The notes under the pieces were generated by a model that ran no database searches, was not told the DNA's origin, and saw nothing but the letters and a program-made list of their open reading frames with translations. A program made the translations under genes and the position numbers. From Valencia hispanica (lineage: Eukaryota > Chordata > Actinopteri > Cyprinodontiformes > Valenciidae), in assembly GCA_963556495.2 (NCBI GenBank), contig OY747715.1:14931239-14995238 (forward strand): a stretch of DNA of 64,000 bases, in the 5' to 3' direction. Shown here piece by piece: positions 47,576 through 61,600 of this stretch (within the stretch, counting starts at the first letter, position 1; each line of letters starts with the position of its first letter).

Positions 47576-50500
47576 AATGAGTCCTACATGTTCTTTGTCC
47601 AATGTAATGATCTGACTACAGTCATAATGTTATTACTTGTCTCAGACAATACCACTTTAGCACTCTCAATATTTGTCGATAACCCTGGTAAAAACATATA
47701 AAGATCAACACCTTAATTTGGTGGAGGGGTTTAAGTATCCCATGTTCATGGGGGGGGGGGGTATGTTGTTTGGGGTTTTGACACCTGTAGGGTCTCACAT
47801 GTCAAGTAGGGGTTAGACCAAGAGATATTCAGAGATCTCAATGAAGGAAGAGCGCTATCGTTGGTGTACCTTGTCCTAAATAGGGGGAACTGATTACGCT
47901 CCTGGACCCTGGGGAATTCGGGGGTTTTGGGGGACACCACATGGTCCCATCATCCCACTCCTAACAAAAAACTGGGAAGACAACTACAACACAAACACTT
48001 TTGTTTGGTGACACAAACTCGTATTGTCCTTGTGTCTAGACATTGCATCAGTTGAATTTGTTTGGTTACTCATACAAAACAAAGCTGGACAAACAAGTAC
48101 ATTATTACAACTGTCTCACTGTCTAGTTTTAATAATTTAATTAATTGAAATAAACTGGGAAACACAACACAAGCATATTCAAGTTTAACCACTCAATCAA
48201 GCAGTTACAACTGTTGTCAATATTTACTTTGAAAAACCAATCAAAAATAAATAATTTTAAATTATTCATTTTATTCTTTGTGTGGAGATGTTCAACTGGT
48301 TTGAATAATTTACATGTTCATAAAGCAATCACTCTCATAGCATCTCAAAATAGATCAAAATAAAATTTGACACTTCAGTAAAATGTAAAGAATTGACAAG
48401 AGATGAAAACCATCAAAATCAAGTTTATCATTTATTATTAATCTGCTCCTATCTGCTCAATACAGCTTAAAGAAAACAAAGAAACAGGATAGAGGAAACA
48501 TAAACAACTGACAGACCATATCGGTGCAGTAGTTTAAAGTTTACTTTTGCACTACCAATTGAAACAACTAAATCAACAATAGTTAAAAGTGACTACAATA
48601 TCTAAAAGATCTGGAGCTAAATGGTTTATCAGAAGCTAAATGGAAAGACACCAATACCAAACTTTAATCTTAAGGGGAAAAGTGAAAGGGGGATGAAATC
48701 AAAGTTCAAAATCCACCTTTGTGACAATCAGTACTTAAGGTCCGACACCCATCATTCAATTCTGCTGACAGTTGAGTATGAGCACTAACAGCAGTCTGAT
48801 CAGCCTATGGTCGCTACAAAAATGTAAGGCGGTGCTGTTTCTTCCAGCACAGGCGTTGGATGTCTGGATGGTTCCAACTTTACACCACAGTGGATACAAA
48901 GGTGGACACAGCTTGAAAAACATATTTGGTTAATATCAGCATGTCCTAATGGACAGAGGGGGAAAGATAATCTGACAAAGATTTTACACAACCATACAGA
49001 AAATAAATTTTAAGTATGCTGACAAATGGAACACTTGGCAAAGGTGAATTTTGCGAATATGCAATAAGCTCCTTCCTGTCGAGACATGAAGGCTCACTGG
49101 ACAATGATGCGTTTGTTCCACTAACATCACCTTCATGGAAGAATTTTATTGCAGAGTGGATCAGGTGGCAGTTTGTCAGCCAATAAGATGTGGACGTAAG
49201 GTATCTGTAAGGGCATGTTCAAACAAAGATGATTTTAGTTTATGCTAGCTATGTTGTAAAAAGTTTCCTAACCTCCACAAGTTTATAATAAATAACTGTA
49301 ACTTTTGTCACAAAAACTAAAATCATCACTGACGTTATTTTCCCATTTATTCATCATGCATATCAAGATAACGATCACTTTCTTGAATAAAACACAGCGT
49401 TCCCATTTAAAGTCTGATAAATTCAACAAGCAATAGTTTAATTTACAGCTGTAAATGAATTATTAGAGAGCTTTGTGGATTTTTTAATTATGAGAAGATC
49501 ATTAATCTTGATGAAACCAATTTTGTTCAAACTCTTCTGAAAGAAACTGCCTTTAGAAAACTGGACAACAGCAACCTAGCAAGGTCACAAACTCCTCTTG
49601 TTTTGATGTAAATAAGAGATTGCTTTGGCCAAATTTTACCAGGCCATTAAAGTGACCTGCAAAAAGACAGCTCTTAAGAGTAAAGTTCAAATCCCAGGTG
49701 CTTACTTTGTTTTGGTTGTGCAAGGGTTTTTTTACAGACTTTCAGGTTATTTTATGAGTCGTGATATACACAAATGTTACCACCAAAGTAAAAATGTGTC
49801 TTGTTTTGCTTCATTTTGGTAGTCTCTGAACAAATCCTCTCAGTAAATGACTGTTTTTATTCACGCATCTCAATCTATATCATCTCCTTCACCATTTCAT
49901 TTGATGGCAGATCTTTTCTTCCTAGACTTTAAGCAGTGGAAATTGTGAGCCATTAAACTGACCGCAAAACCCAGCTTTACTCATGCTGAACGCTTCATTT
50001 GATCGCAGTGAGACGAAGGTAAAAAGGTTTCTGCTCTCAGATTGCTTGAACATGACTGAAGCGATTTCTACAGTTGTATTAACCAGACCCTGGGTTGCGG
50101 ACTTCCACCCTGCGTTGGAAGAAAGAAAGCCGCATGCAGAGAAGTTCCTGACTCATTTGAGAGAGGGTTTGGGATGGATTGGGATGGAGGGAAGAGGAAG
50201 AGGAGGAAGGGGGGGTTGAACGCTGTGTGAACCACAAAATTAAAAAATAAGAAAGATGACAGGCTTGCCTTATTTATCCATATGCTGCAAATTATCACAT
50301 CTGTTTACAGTTTATTTTATTTACTTTGGTGATGCTCGGCCAAGTTCATCAACATTTTCTTTTAGTGTTTGTTGTCTTCTGGAGCTGGGGTTTTGACTGG
50401 CATTCGGCGACGCCCGTTTGAAGTGAGCGCAGCGTCAGCTTTGAAGCCTGAGCTGGATGAAAGCGGAGCATCCAGATATGACTGGAGGATAATCTAGAAA

Positions 50501-52595
50501 TGATTTTTTGGCTGCCTCTGAAGGCGACCGACAGGCGACAAACATGTTACTAGCTGTTGATTAAATGCTACTTTGAGATGCAGTGATGCACAAACACAGA
50601 ACAGAGAAAGGGAACTCCTAAGTACACATGAAGAAATCAGTTAAATATGTTTATTTAATGACAACAAGCTGTGAATGTTGGTGAATGAGTAAAGGAGTGA
50701 CTGTTTCTCAAAACACTTCTGTTATTTATGAGCCTCGATGTTTGTAATTGTGACTTTAATCAATGTTATTTATCACTGTTTCCTGTCATGAACGTCGTCA
50801 TTATATATTGAGGATATTTAAATACATCAGAAACCTTTGGAATACATTAAAAATGGTCAAAAGCCACAAGCTGTAGAAATTCCAGCTGGTAATATTTAAA
50901 GAATGAAGCAGAAAATTGTATTAAAACCTGGCATAAAAAGTAATAATCAGATAAAAAATCAGATTTTTTTTAAAAATAGAGCTTCTTATTGAAGATTTTT
51001 GCAGACACGATTTTTTCTGATATATTTAGTATGACATTGATATGTTATTGTGATTATCACAAACAAGAAGATTTTTTACAATTTTTGCATTTGTATTTTT
51101 CTAAAGAATCTTTCAAATATATTTAGCAACATATTTACTTGATTAAGTATATTTATTAATTTTTACATTTTTTGAAAGATTCAGAAGTCTAGTTATGTCA
51201 AAACTGAGAGGTCTGGCATCATGAATTAAAATAGGGTAGCTCACAGAAATCAACAGCTTAGTGACAGCAGAAACTCTCTAATTCAATATTAAAAATAGCA
51301 GAAAAGATTCTTATACAGTCCTCCTGGCAAGTGATGAAATGTTTCCTGGTGTTGATTTTTCTCTCACAGTTAATCTTATGAAGTAACTCTTTTGCATTTT
51401 AATCCATCTCCCATTAGGAATCACATAAAAACAGACTTCTTGGCAGTTTTGTGTGAGCAGAATATTTTACTTTAAACTCATATAAACCCCTCAGCCAAAA
51501 ACATTTATTAAAAGCAAAGTGAATTTAAAGTTTAAGTGTATTTTTTGTATAAATTATTGCATTTAATTTGATGATAACTGCAGGATATTTTGAAATAAAA
51601 AATTTATTTATACATTTTCAGACGTTATTAGTTAATAAAAATGTTTATCAAAATATTTGTGAAATTTAACCTTAATCGTTTAAATTATAATCTATTAAAA
51701 TTTTTGCCCAAATATTTTAAAAACAACAATTTCGTAAACAGAAAGAACTGACAGAGATGATATTCATTTCTGTATAAAAAAAAGAACAAAAGGAACAAAA
51801 AGAAATAAAAGAAATGAAAGACAGCTGCGGGGTCATTTTGTCAGAGGGCAAACAACAGTGACATCTGCAGGCTAAATGTTTAATTGCAATCGATTCTTTG
51901 GTAGCCGCTTTATTCTTACTGGTGTTAAAAACAAGCTTAGAAGATTGTGTAATTTAAATTTTGACCAAAATAGAACGATTCAGAATAAACAAAAATATGT
52001 TATTTGCAGCCTGAAAACACACTAAACGCCCTATACAATGTATAATTAGTGATAGCAGGGTGTTGTAAGTTTTTTTTTTTTTTTTCCAGACGTGTCTGTT
52101 ACAGAGGAAGCACTGTAGGGGTTGGCGTTGTTCCATTAAGTCAACCACACGTCTCTGTTTCTGTGAAATCATGCATGCTAAATTAAAACTGCAAAACTTT
52201 TGTGCTTTCCATTTTCCAGAGTGCTGCTTTTCACAACCAGGAAGATGAGCCCAGATAATGTTTCCTGGAGAAACATTTAATTTGCATCTCTCATGACAGG
52301 CATCCAGGTTTTAACTGTGCAAAGATGAAGAAAAAATTCCAGGGAGAGCTAAACTAGTCTGGCAAAGAATACATCCAAAAAATATGTTTAAAGAAATAAA
52401 TAAATCAAGAAATGGCTTTATATCTACCACTTTACAGTTGAGAAATGTAACATGCTTATTACTCTTTATTTCAGCATACTTTACTGTGCTTTTATTTATT
52501 TGACTATTTTATCCTAAGGGATATAACTGTCCATGCCAAATATTCAAAATTAATTATTTTAGAAATCTGTTCAATGAGGCCATTTTCACCAGAAA
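47576..52595. other. 5 kb with no recognised gene or repeat
   Basis: Mostly AT-rich intergenic DNA. There is a G-run at 47750-47761, and a G+C-richer stretch at 47740-47945 looks repeat-like but I cannot place it. Somewhat higher-complexity segments at 48700-48900 and 50340-50540 contain no coding signature. Confidence 0.45.
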
Positions 52596-52886
52596 GATTA
52601 GGGCCACAATCTCAGAATTATGACTTTTTCAGAATTTAGGTTTTCTTCTTCTTCGAATTCTGACTTTAAATTCACCCCCCCCCCCCTCCACCCTCCCCAC
52701 CCCAGTATCCTTACATTAATATCAGATTTACGAGATTTAAGTCAAATGTCTTTTTTCAGACGCCCTGATCCTCTTCCATACCACATCTCAGTCATTGAAG
52801 CTGGTTGCTCCCAGGTGCCCGTTTGCACTAAAGTCACAATTCTCAGATTAATGTTAAAATTCTTTTTTTCCCCGTGGCCCTAATCC
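52596..52886. mobile_element. MITE-like repeat near the vdac1 promoter
   Basis: The outer 12 bases are perfect inverted copies (GATTAGGGCCAC at the left, GTGGCCCTAATC at the right). The interior has repeated TCAGAATT/GAATTCTGACTTT-type motifs and a C-run, a pattern common in fish repeats. It lies about 150 bp from the presumed vdac1 promoter. Confidence 0.6.
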
Positions 52887-52959
52887 TCTTCCGTAGAATT
52901 GGTTAAACGCATTACATACACACTTCTCCTCAACTGTTGACGCCCAGATAACAATTTAA

Positions 52960-53060
52960 GATTTGGAGTGAAGCATCCTGCTGTCTGACGGAATTTCCTA
53001 TCTTTGAAGATGACCTACCCTGACGTAATACGTGACGCCGCTCCGCCTCCCTCCTATCTC
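52960..53060 (+). promoter_or_regulatory. vdac1: probable vdac1 promoter
   Basis: The sequence is G+C-richer, immediately upstream of the non-coding first exon. It contains TGACGTAA at 53021-53028 (CRE/ATF-like), a second CGTGACG at 53031-53037, and CCGCCTCCCTCC (Sp1-type, pyrimidine-rich). No TATA box is evident, as is usual for a housekeeping mitochondrial gene. The exact start site cannot be fixed. Confidence 0.5.
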
Positions 53061-53114
53061 CTCCCTTTGTGCGGCTGACAGGCTCCTTCTCGGCTTGGAC
53101 AGGAACGCACAGAG
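53060..53114 (+). other. vdac1: vdac1 exon 1 (5' UTR, non-coding)
   Basis: The 3' boundary is a clear AGAG|GTATGT donor at 53114/53115; the 5' boundary is a guess. No start codon in the coding frame precedes the next exon. VDAC genes usually have a non-coding first exon separated from the ATG exon by a long intron, here about 2.4 kb. Confidence 0.6.
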
Positions 53115-55561
53115 GTATGTTCTGTATCTTGCTGTAAAATGAAAACACAGCTAGGTTGTTGTGCATTTCCCATCTCTGTCACGACTGGGTCGAGTCTCAC
53201 CAAGAACTGCAGATACACCTCTATATATTTGCTTAAATGTATATAAAACTGAAGTGAGAAACATTAGAAGTAGACAGGCCCGCTGCTTTTATGTAGCTAC
53301 CATCTGCTACTAGCTTGTGATACGGTCATTTGAATGGAGAACTTGTCTGCAGTTGTGCAGATTGTTAGTAATGTAAGAAGTTGACTCCCGTTACGGATTG
53401 ACCCTCTTGGTATCCGGTGTGTAAAATCCCTGTTTTACACACCGGATTTTAACTTTCCTGCCAGAGTCCCTGTTACCATCTAACCACCTTGACTGCGAGC
53501 TAATGCTAACCTGTTAGCAAGCGAGGACATGAGGATGCTGGCGTGATAACCTTTCCGTCCCCGTGCGGCGGTCCTTACTGTGGTCTCACAAAAGGAAACT
53601 GGACTTTTTATGTCAGGATCTGTCTCGCAAGGGATTTTACTGCTTTTATCCTGGGGTTTAAATAAAAAAGTAGCGCTGAAGGACAGATATGTAGAGGCTA
53701 AGGTGGCTGTGAACGTTTAGGAATAGACCTCCATGTGTTAACGTCCCCATCTCTTCCAGTATAAACATCTAACCTCTATTTTACCACATTTAGCTACCTT
53801 AAACATCTCACACATATAAGTATGACCTAGTCCTACATACCCTATAATCTCTAACATTTCCTCTTGTAGTTTAGTGTTAGAGTCCTACATTCACTCAAAC
53901 ACAACAAATAAATTATGTGGGAAATGGTTCTAAAAAGTTTTTTATGAAAAATAGGTTTTTGATTTGATACATGGAGATTAGTTTTCCTGGTAAAGTGTTG
54001 TCTTTTTTTTAAAATACGGCGACTGATATTTTGAGAGCTGTGTGAAGGGTTACTGTAGGATCTACATGGTGTATTTTTATTTTAACTATGAAGTACCAAG
54101 CTATGCTAGAATCTCAGCAGTCGTTGAAGCCTACACTGAGCTAAACAGCAAGATGATGCAATGTACATAATGCATGAAGTCAGACTGTAGTTGAATATTA
54201 CATTCGTATAAACCGATGTATGCAGTTTCATCTCTTCCTACTGGAATACAGCTAAGATAGCAATTTTATATCATACTAACAGAATTGCGTGATATATCAC
54301 GTTTCCTTTGTAACTGCAGTATTTGTTATTGAATCATAATATTCCAATGAAATATATAGTTTGGAAGGCTATGATTTTTTCCCCCATATCCCATCTGTTC
54401 TGATAATGTATTCGGCAAACTGGAAGTTCTTTCACTGTTATTCGTGTTTACGGTTAATATTGATCTAAGGGACCAAGATGTTAAAGCTCAGGGAGAGTGG
54501 AGGAGATGTTGTGAAGCAAGAAAAAAAAGAGGCGATTGTAAATTATGTGAATTAATCACATTCGATATCGTCACTGTAATATTCTACAATAAATTCAAGA
54601 TGTCCTACTAGTGTGGAGTCCTGTTAGTTATGTGTTTCCATAAAATGTGGAAATAAGTAGGCAATTTTCTAACTAAGTTTTAAAGATTAAGAAACTTTTT
54701 GATAAACTAATATATTTTTATTTTTTCATTATTTACTGTTGGCTGTCGATTATTAGAGAAATGGTGCACCAATCAGATTTTCCAATGATTTGCTATTTTG
54801 AATGGATTTTCTTCATTTTTTTGTGCCTTGTATTGAATGCTGAGCACAGCCGTTGTTCTTCCCCAGCTGCACTGTGTCACACAAAGCATTGATTTAAAAC
54901 CAAACCATGCGAGAAGCGTGATCTGGATGACCAGTTGGCGCTTTCTATTCAGCAGGTGTTCAAATTTACCTCCTTATCTACAGTCAATAAACTACACACA
55001 TTAACAATAGACCTGTGAAACTCCAGTGCTCTGCTAACTGTTGCTCCATTAAAAATGGCTCATATGTGCGGCCTAATGATGAAACCTCTTGCAAAACCGA
55101 GTGTTCATGAAAGCCGAGGACAAAGAGTTGCCCTCAAACATGATAGCAGAGAGTTTCCAAAGAGACAGCTTTGTGCTGAATTCTGTGGTCCTCATTGTCT
55201 TCTGTTCTCCTGACTGCTTCCAGTTCGAAACATGAGCTTTGGTTGGGGAAAATTAGTACTGTGTTAAACTGACAGTTGTTTCTATTGCGTAAGCGTAAGC
55301 ATGGTAGTTTTTAGCATTCATGCTGTCTGCCAAAATGCAGTCTTTGGAAATTGTTTGCAAAGAGAAAAGCTAGCAGGCAAGTATGTGTTAAGTGTTGCCA
55401 GTAACTTTAACGGACACCTGCTTGCTCTAGGTGACCTTCACCTGACCTTGTTTTTCTTGTTTTAGAAACACAGTGCTCAGTCTCAGATTTAGCTTTCTTA
55501 AAGGTGTAATATAGAGCGTGATCAGAAAGAAACTACTTTTATTTGTTGTTGTTTTTTTCAG
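53115..55561 (+). other. vdac1: vdac1 intron 1
   Basis: AT-rich, no repeat family recognised. It begins GTATGT and ends with a T-rich tract and CAG just before the ATG exon. Confidence 0.6.
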
Positions 55562-55564
55562 ATA

Positions 55565-55631
55565 ATGGCTGTACCTCCCACCTACGTTGACCTTGGAAAA
55601 TCAGCCAAGGATGTTTTTACAAAGGGATACG
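55565..55631 (+). CDS. vdac1: vdac1 coding exon 2
   Basis: Residues 1-22 plus one base: the N-terminal helix that sits inside the pore. The exon itself begins at 55562 after TTTTTTTCAG, and the donor is GTAAGC. Confidence 0.96.
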
Positions 55632-58600
55632 GTAAGCAGCAAAGTTATTCAATTATGTTTTTCAGAAACAAATCACAGGAGTTTTTCCTGTAACCGGTGG
55701 GTCGCTCGTTCGTGCCCCAGTCTCGGTCGCTGTGTCCTTGGGCATGACACTTCACCTGCCTTGCCTGCTGGTGGTCAAAGGGCCCAGTGGTGCTTGTGTA
55801 TGACAGCCTTGCTTCTGTTAGTCTTCCCCAGGGCAGCTGTAGCTACAGTGCACCTTACCACAATCAGTGTGTGTATGTGTGTGCATTTCAATTACTGATA
55901 AATCATAAAAAAAAATTTCTGTTCATGTAATCAGTGAAAACCAAAAACTGTCACTTCCTTACTCTGCAAATGAATCAAAAACCCCATACGTGTACTCTTA
56001 CTTTTGTTATTCCTACTTTTTCTGCAAAATACCAACTTCCCACCTCCATCAAAGAACCTTCAGCCAATTCTTTAACGTAAAACTGATCTTTTATGTGTTG
56101 TTGTCCTTAACAAGAAACTCAAAATCGCCTAAAATCTGAGTCACCAGATTGTAAAAACTTGCTTGTAAAAACCTAATTTTTTCATCTCTGTTCATGTGGA
56201 ATTGCCTTTAAGACAGTGCTTTGATAATTTTATTTTTTTTCCCCAGGCTTCGGCGTCATTAAGGTGGACTTGAAGACAAAGTCTGATAATGGACTGGTAA
56301 GTTTTCAGTGTTGATTGTCGGATTATTAAAGTTGCTGGTCCACAATGCAGGAGTTCTTTCCTTTTCTTTGTAACCAAGAGGCAGATTTATTTCCCAACAC
56401 CTCCTGGTAAAATAGAAAGAGATTCTGTGTAGAAAGTTCTCCTGCCCGTGCTTATGAGATGACTTAAAAATGCTCTTTCAGCAGTAGTGGTTCAAAGCAT
56501 TATTGGCTCTAAAGTACGGTTATGTTTTGGACTTCTGCCGGCTTAGTTTCTGAAATATTAGGCCAGATGATTTCAAACCATCTCCTTATTTGTTGCATGG
56601 TTGCACGTTCTGTATATCTGAGTAATGTCTTTCACCTTCAGGAGTTCACCACCACATGCTCTGGCAACACAGAGACCAGCAAGGTTGCCGGGTCGTTGGA
56701 GACCAAATACAAGTGGGCAGAGCATGGCCTCACCTTCACAGAGAAATGGAACACTGACAACACCCTGGGGACTGATATCACTGTTGAGGACCAGGTGATT
56801 TGCTCTGAAAGTGGAAAATGTAAAAATAGTTTTGTAAAAGGCAAAGATTTTTCTGTTTGGAAAATGTTATCTGAGCCAGTCACTAAGGGTTATTGGTAAC
56901 TTACTCAATTACAAATTACATGCATCTGAAGGGGCTTGTTAGTGTGAGCTTTAAGGGTCTTCCCAAGCAATTAGACAATATTTATTTTGTCTACACTTTG
57001 GAAATGGATCCTGTGCACTGTTTTCACATGATTTCCTTTTTCCACAGTTACTTAAAGGGCTGAAGCTGACTTTGGTTTCCTCCTTCTCTCCAAACACTGG
57101 GTAATGACAGCTGCTTTGAACATGACAGTCATTTATAGCCGTTTATTAAAAATTAAACTTCTAGCCCTTGATTCTTACGTATAATGACAATGACGACCCT
57201 TTTTTTTTCCCCCTCGCCAAACATCCCGCCAGCAAGAAAGGCGGCAAGATCAAGACGGCCTACAAGTGTGACCATATCAACCTTGGCTGTGACGTGAACT
57301 ACGACATCAACGGTACGGCTATTCACGGTGCTGCAGTGGTGGGATTCGAGGGCTGGCTCGCTGGCTACCAGATGACCTTCGAGGCCGGCCGTAACAAGAT
57401 CACTCAGAGCAACTTTGCAGTGGGATACAAGACCGATGAGTTCCAGCTCCATACGAATGTGTAAGCACTACAAATGTCTCTGAAAAGTGTGCAACACAAT
57501 GCAGCTTTTATTGTGCATGCATGTTTGGTGCAGTAGTTTTTGTTTCGCTTCTACACTCATTGTTCTAGCAAGTAATGCTTCAATGTGAATGCCTTATTCT
57601 ATTTTCTTTTATGTGACTTTTTCCCCCCCATACGGGTTCCTACAAGTCCGATCTTTTTATACCCAGGTGATGGGATTTAATGTGTAAGTCAGATGAGGTG
57701 ATGGTGTCAGACAAGTGAGCGTGAGGGACAGGACTAGTTCCTGCTGTGCCCCCTGGCAAATCCTGTCGGTTTCAGTCTGTCTGAAGTATTTATGTAAGGT
57801 CAGACAAATGTTACTGTGTGCTTTTACTTTATGGTTGCTATTGTAGAATTAACAGGCATGCTAATTTCAAATCAGTATTTCCTGTCAAAATGAATAATTA
57901 TATGTTAAAATCATAGCTAGAAGAATTTTTTTATGATTCTCTAACATGTAAAGTAACCCGCTGTTTCTTTCACAGAAATGATGGCACTGAGTTTGGTGGC
58001 TCCATCTACCAGAAGGTGAATGACAAGCTGGAGACAGCCGTCAACTTGGCTTGGACTGCAGGAAACAGCAACACCCGCTTTGGCATCGCTGCCAAATATC
58101 AGATTGATTCTGATGCGTCTTTCTCTGTGAGTTGCCTGCACTTTGAATTAATAGCTGCAGAAGCGATATAAACTCCACCTTAAAACGACCAGTCGTGTGG
58201 ATTTTTGTCAAGTTTCTAAGAGTGTTTCTTTATTGTGAATAAGCAGCACCACAGCCTGCCACGTTGTTGATACTTATGTAACAAACTTTACCGCAATACC
58301 TGGGACAAGTACCTACTTGGCAAAAGAGCTGCATGTCAGTACAAATAAGAGCATCCTTTTGCTTGAAACTCTTTCAAACCAAAACAGGAAGAGATCTTTG
58401 CTAATTTAGTCCCGTCTATCACATTAGTCCTAAATCCCACTTGCAACAGAGCCAATTAGCGTGACTGGTTGTTTGTGTTGTTATTTAGGCCCATATCTAT
58501 TTGAAGTGACTCAGCTTAAGTTTAACTCTTTATCAAAACTGATAGTGTGACTCTCAGTCCAATGTTGCAAAAATGGACAGTTCTTGGAAGTGTTAATAAA

Positions 58601-61600
58601 GGCACCTTTATTATGAGAATATAAAAGATATTGTGTAAATGGTTGAAATGGCTTAATATGTGTATATTCATTTAACTGTGAGCTGTGTTTTTCAGTTTTT
58701 AGTGTTGAATTTTTAAATATTCGATCTGTGGTTTCCTGACAGGCAAAGGTGAACAACTCCAGCCTTGTGGGACTGGGCTATACTCAGACTCTTAAGCCAG
58801 GTGAGTTCAGTCTGTAGGTGCTTTAGAGGGCATATTTTTTGTTTCTTTTCAAAACCTTCCTATTGGATTGTGTTTGACCTTGTTGATCATAACGGTTATA
58901 TTAATTTCTGTGTTCTTAGTCTAGAAACATGTGAAAAGGTAAAGAAATCAAGCACAAAGCTGACAAACATTGCTAAAGATCAATTACATTATGTACAGAA
59001 CAGAGTTTGGGCCTTAAAAATGTAACGCACTGACTTACCAAGAGGAAAAAATTGGGATTAAAAAGTCAGGATATGATAGTCCTGTCAATCAATGTTTATC
59101 TTATATAGAGCTTTACGCCAAAAGGCAACCAAAATGTTTCACATTAAAGACAAAAATATTGTCAGCAATAAGAAAATGTGTAACAAGACAACAAGAGTAA
59201 AACGATAAAAATAAAAATTTAGAAGCAGCAGCACAAGCGATAAAACAAATAGGAATAAATGTAAAGTTTGAAATATATATTTACTTCTTGTAGCAACAAT
59301 AAGATTGGAATAAAAGCAAATTAAAACAAACTAAATTACAGTACAATTACTAAATTACAATTAGTAAATTACTGTACAGTACAGCACTCCTAGATATTTA
59401 AAGCCTGACAGAAAAGGTGTTTTAAGTCTACTTTGAAAAAGTACAATCCGCGCAAAAATAATTTTTGGGGGTCCCAAATAAGAGGGAGACCTGCAAGTGC
59501 CAGAGCGTTGATACAGCAGCGTGCCCTGACAAAAAACGGTTACAGCGGGTCTGTAGATGTAACATCAGTTCACCATCTAGTAGGACTGCTTTAGGGAATC
59601 TAAATCAGCTTCCCGCATCCAGATGCTGCCAGTGGCTGATCTTCAATGAGCGCCAGCGCATCCATTGTGCAGCATTATGCAGGAGTGTCACTGCAGTATT
59701 TATATTTGTACTTCACACTATTAATGCACTAATAAGCGCAATTGCTATATTATCTGAAGACATAAATATTAACATACTGGGATATAATTCTTAAAAGCAA
59801 CATATTTTCATTCAGATTCTCATTTTAATTCTAAGTTCAGAGATGGGGGTGGGCGCTGAGTGTTGGTTGTGTGTGGATAGCTCTACACGTCTGAAAATGT
59901 GGCTTAAATTCACAATTTTACTATCTCACAGGCTGCACTGCCAGTATCCTCCGTGTCCAAAAAGTGCGTGAGCAAGGGTCCTTGGTGTGCTTAAAACGAA
60001 ATTTTTCCGCCACACTTTTTTCCTGTAAATCCCAAACTTGGCGTAGAAAGTGGCTTACGGAGTTTTCAGACCCCGTTTTCTGCATAAGCAAGCTTAATAA
60101 ATTAGACACCAGCACCGTAGTCGAGGATTTAAAATATGTTATGAGCCCAGTGTGCCTACAGATTGCCACAGTGGGGAATAACGGCTTATGACCAAAATTC
60201 TAACAAAAAAAACGTAAGATTCTGCTGGTTTTCTAATTTAAGCTCCAATTCTTACCAATATTGTTACAGTGGGTGTATCAGAACTCTTTTTTTTTTCTAA
60301 ATTGTGTTAGCTGAATACTTTTAATTAGGGAGCTATAGATTAATTGTGTAAAACACAGCATGTCAATCGAAGCAGCTGAAAGTCTCACTTTTCTACATAT
60401 AATCAATCCATGATTTGCTCCTAAGCATTTAACTGCTCTACAGTAACGCAGCTGTCAAAACAATAATCTATTATTAGTTATTGGTTAGTGCTAAATTGTC
60501 GTTTTATGGTAAGGTTATGCATGTAGTGGACAGAAGGAGAGTCAACACACAAACATACAGTCTCTCCTTTGGCTCAGACAGAGAGGAAAAAAGAACTTGG
60601 TGCTGCATCTAATTATTTAGCAGAAACGTGCACAAGAAATGTTTGAGAGAGTATTGTTATTGTTTTACTGTAATAGTGCAGGCTTCAGCAGATATTCTGC
60701 ACTGGCATAGAAAATGTCAAAATAATCAAGGTAAACAACAAATTTACTGTCCTTAGAAACTTTTTTTTTTTTTTTTTTACAAAACCAAAACCTGCTGTCT
60801 GGCTGTTAACTCTTAGTGACCGTGAGTTTGCATAAGCTCTATGCCTCATTGCTGTTATATCCCTTTAAGTGAAGATATTGCAAAGTATCACCACAGTACA
60901 TTGTTTTGCTGACAAAACAAGCCAGTCTACAATAAAACAGAATCTGCACTACCATATAAGGAATGATGACAGGTTGTATGGAATGGCAAAGCGACAACCA
61001 GCTGTATTCAAAGTTATGAAAAACAAATCAGTTTTTCAACAAAAAAAGATATTTCGAACCGAAATACATCGAAAGGATGTGTGCTGCATTTTGGTAACAT
61101 GAAAAATGTTCACCGAAACACCAAAAAACCAGGTGACATTCATGTTTCGGTGAACATTTAGGGAAAGTAGCAGTGCTCACTCCATCATTTTTCATGTTAC
61201 CAAAATGCAGCACACATCCTTTCGATGTATTTCGGTTCGAAATATCTTTTTTTGTTGAAAAACTGATTTGTTTTTCATAACTTTGAATACAGCTGGTTGT
61301 CGCTTTGCCATTCCATACAACCTGTCATCATTCCTTACAACCTGTCATCATTCCTTATATGGTAGTGCAGATTCTGTTTTATTGTAGACTGGCTTGTTTT
61401 GTCAGGTTTAAAAGAAAGCAGAAATATTATTATGCTTAACAATAATATTTAAAGGAGCATGGGGCAGAATGAAGAAACCAAACTCACGAGCGGCGCGGCT
61501 GGCGCTGCAAGTAACTGCAGCCAGTCGCACGGGAGCGCGCACAAACGATTCACAAAAACACACACCTAGATCTAGTTGATCCACTTGAATGAAGAAGGTG

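Noticed and set aside
57153..57452. Minus-strand ORF of 99 codons
   Set aside because: Antisense shadow of vdac1 coding exon 6.
60869..61213. ORFs inside the inverted repeat, considered as a small gene pair
   Set aside because: The two frames are in inverted copies and near the loop, end at arbitrary points and show no domain.
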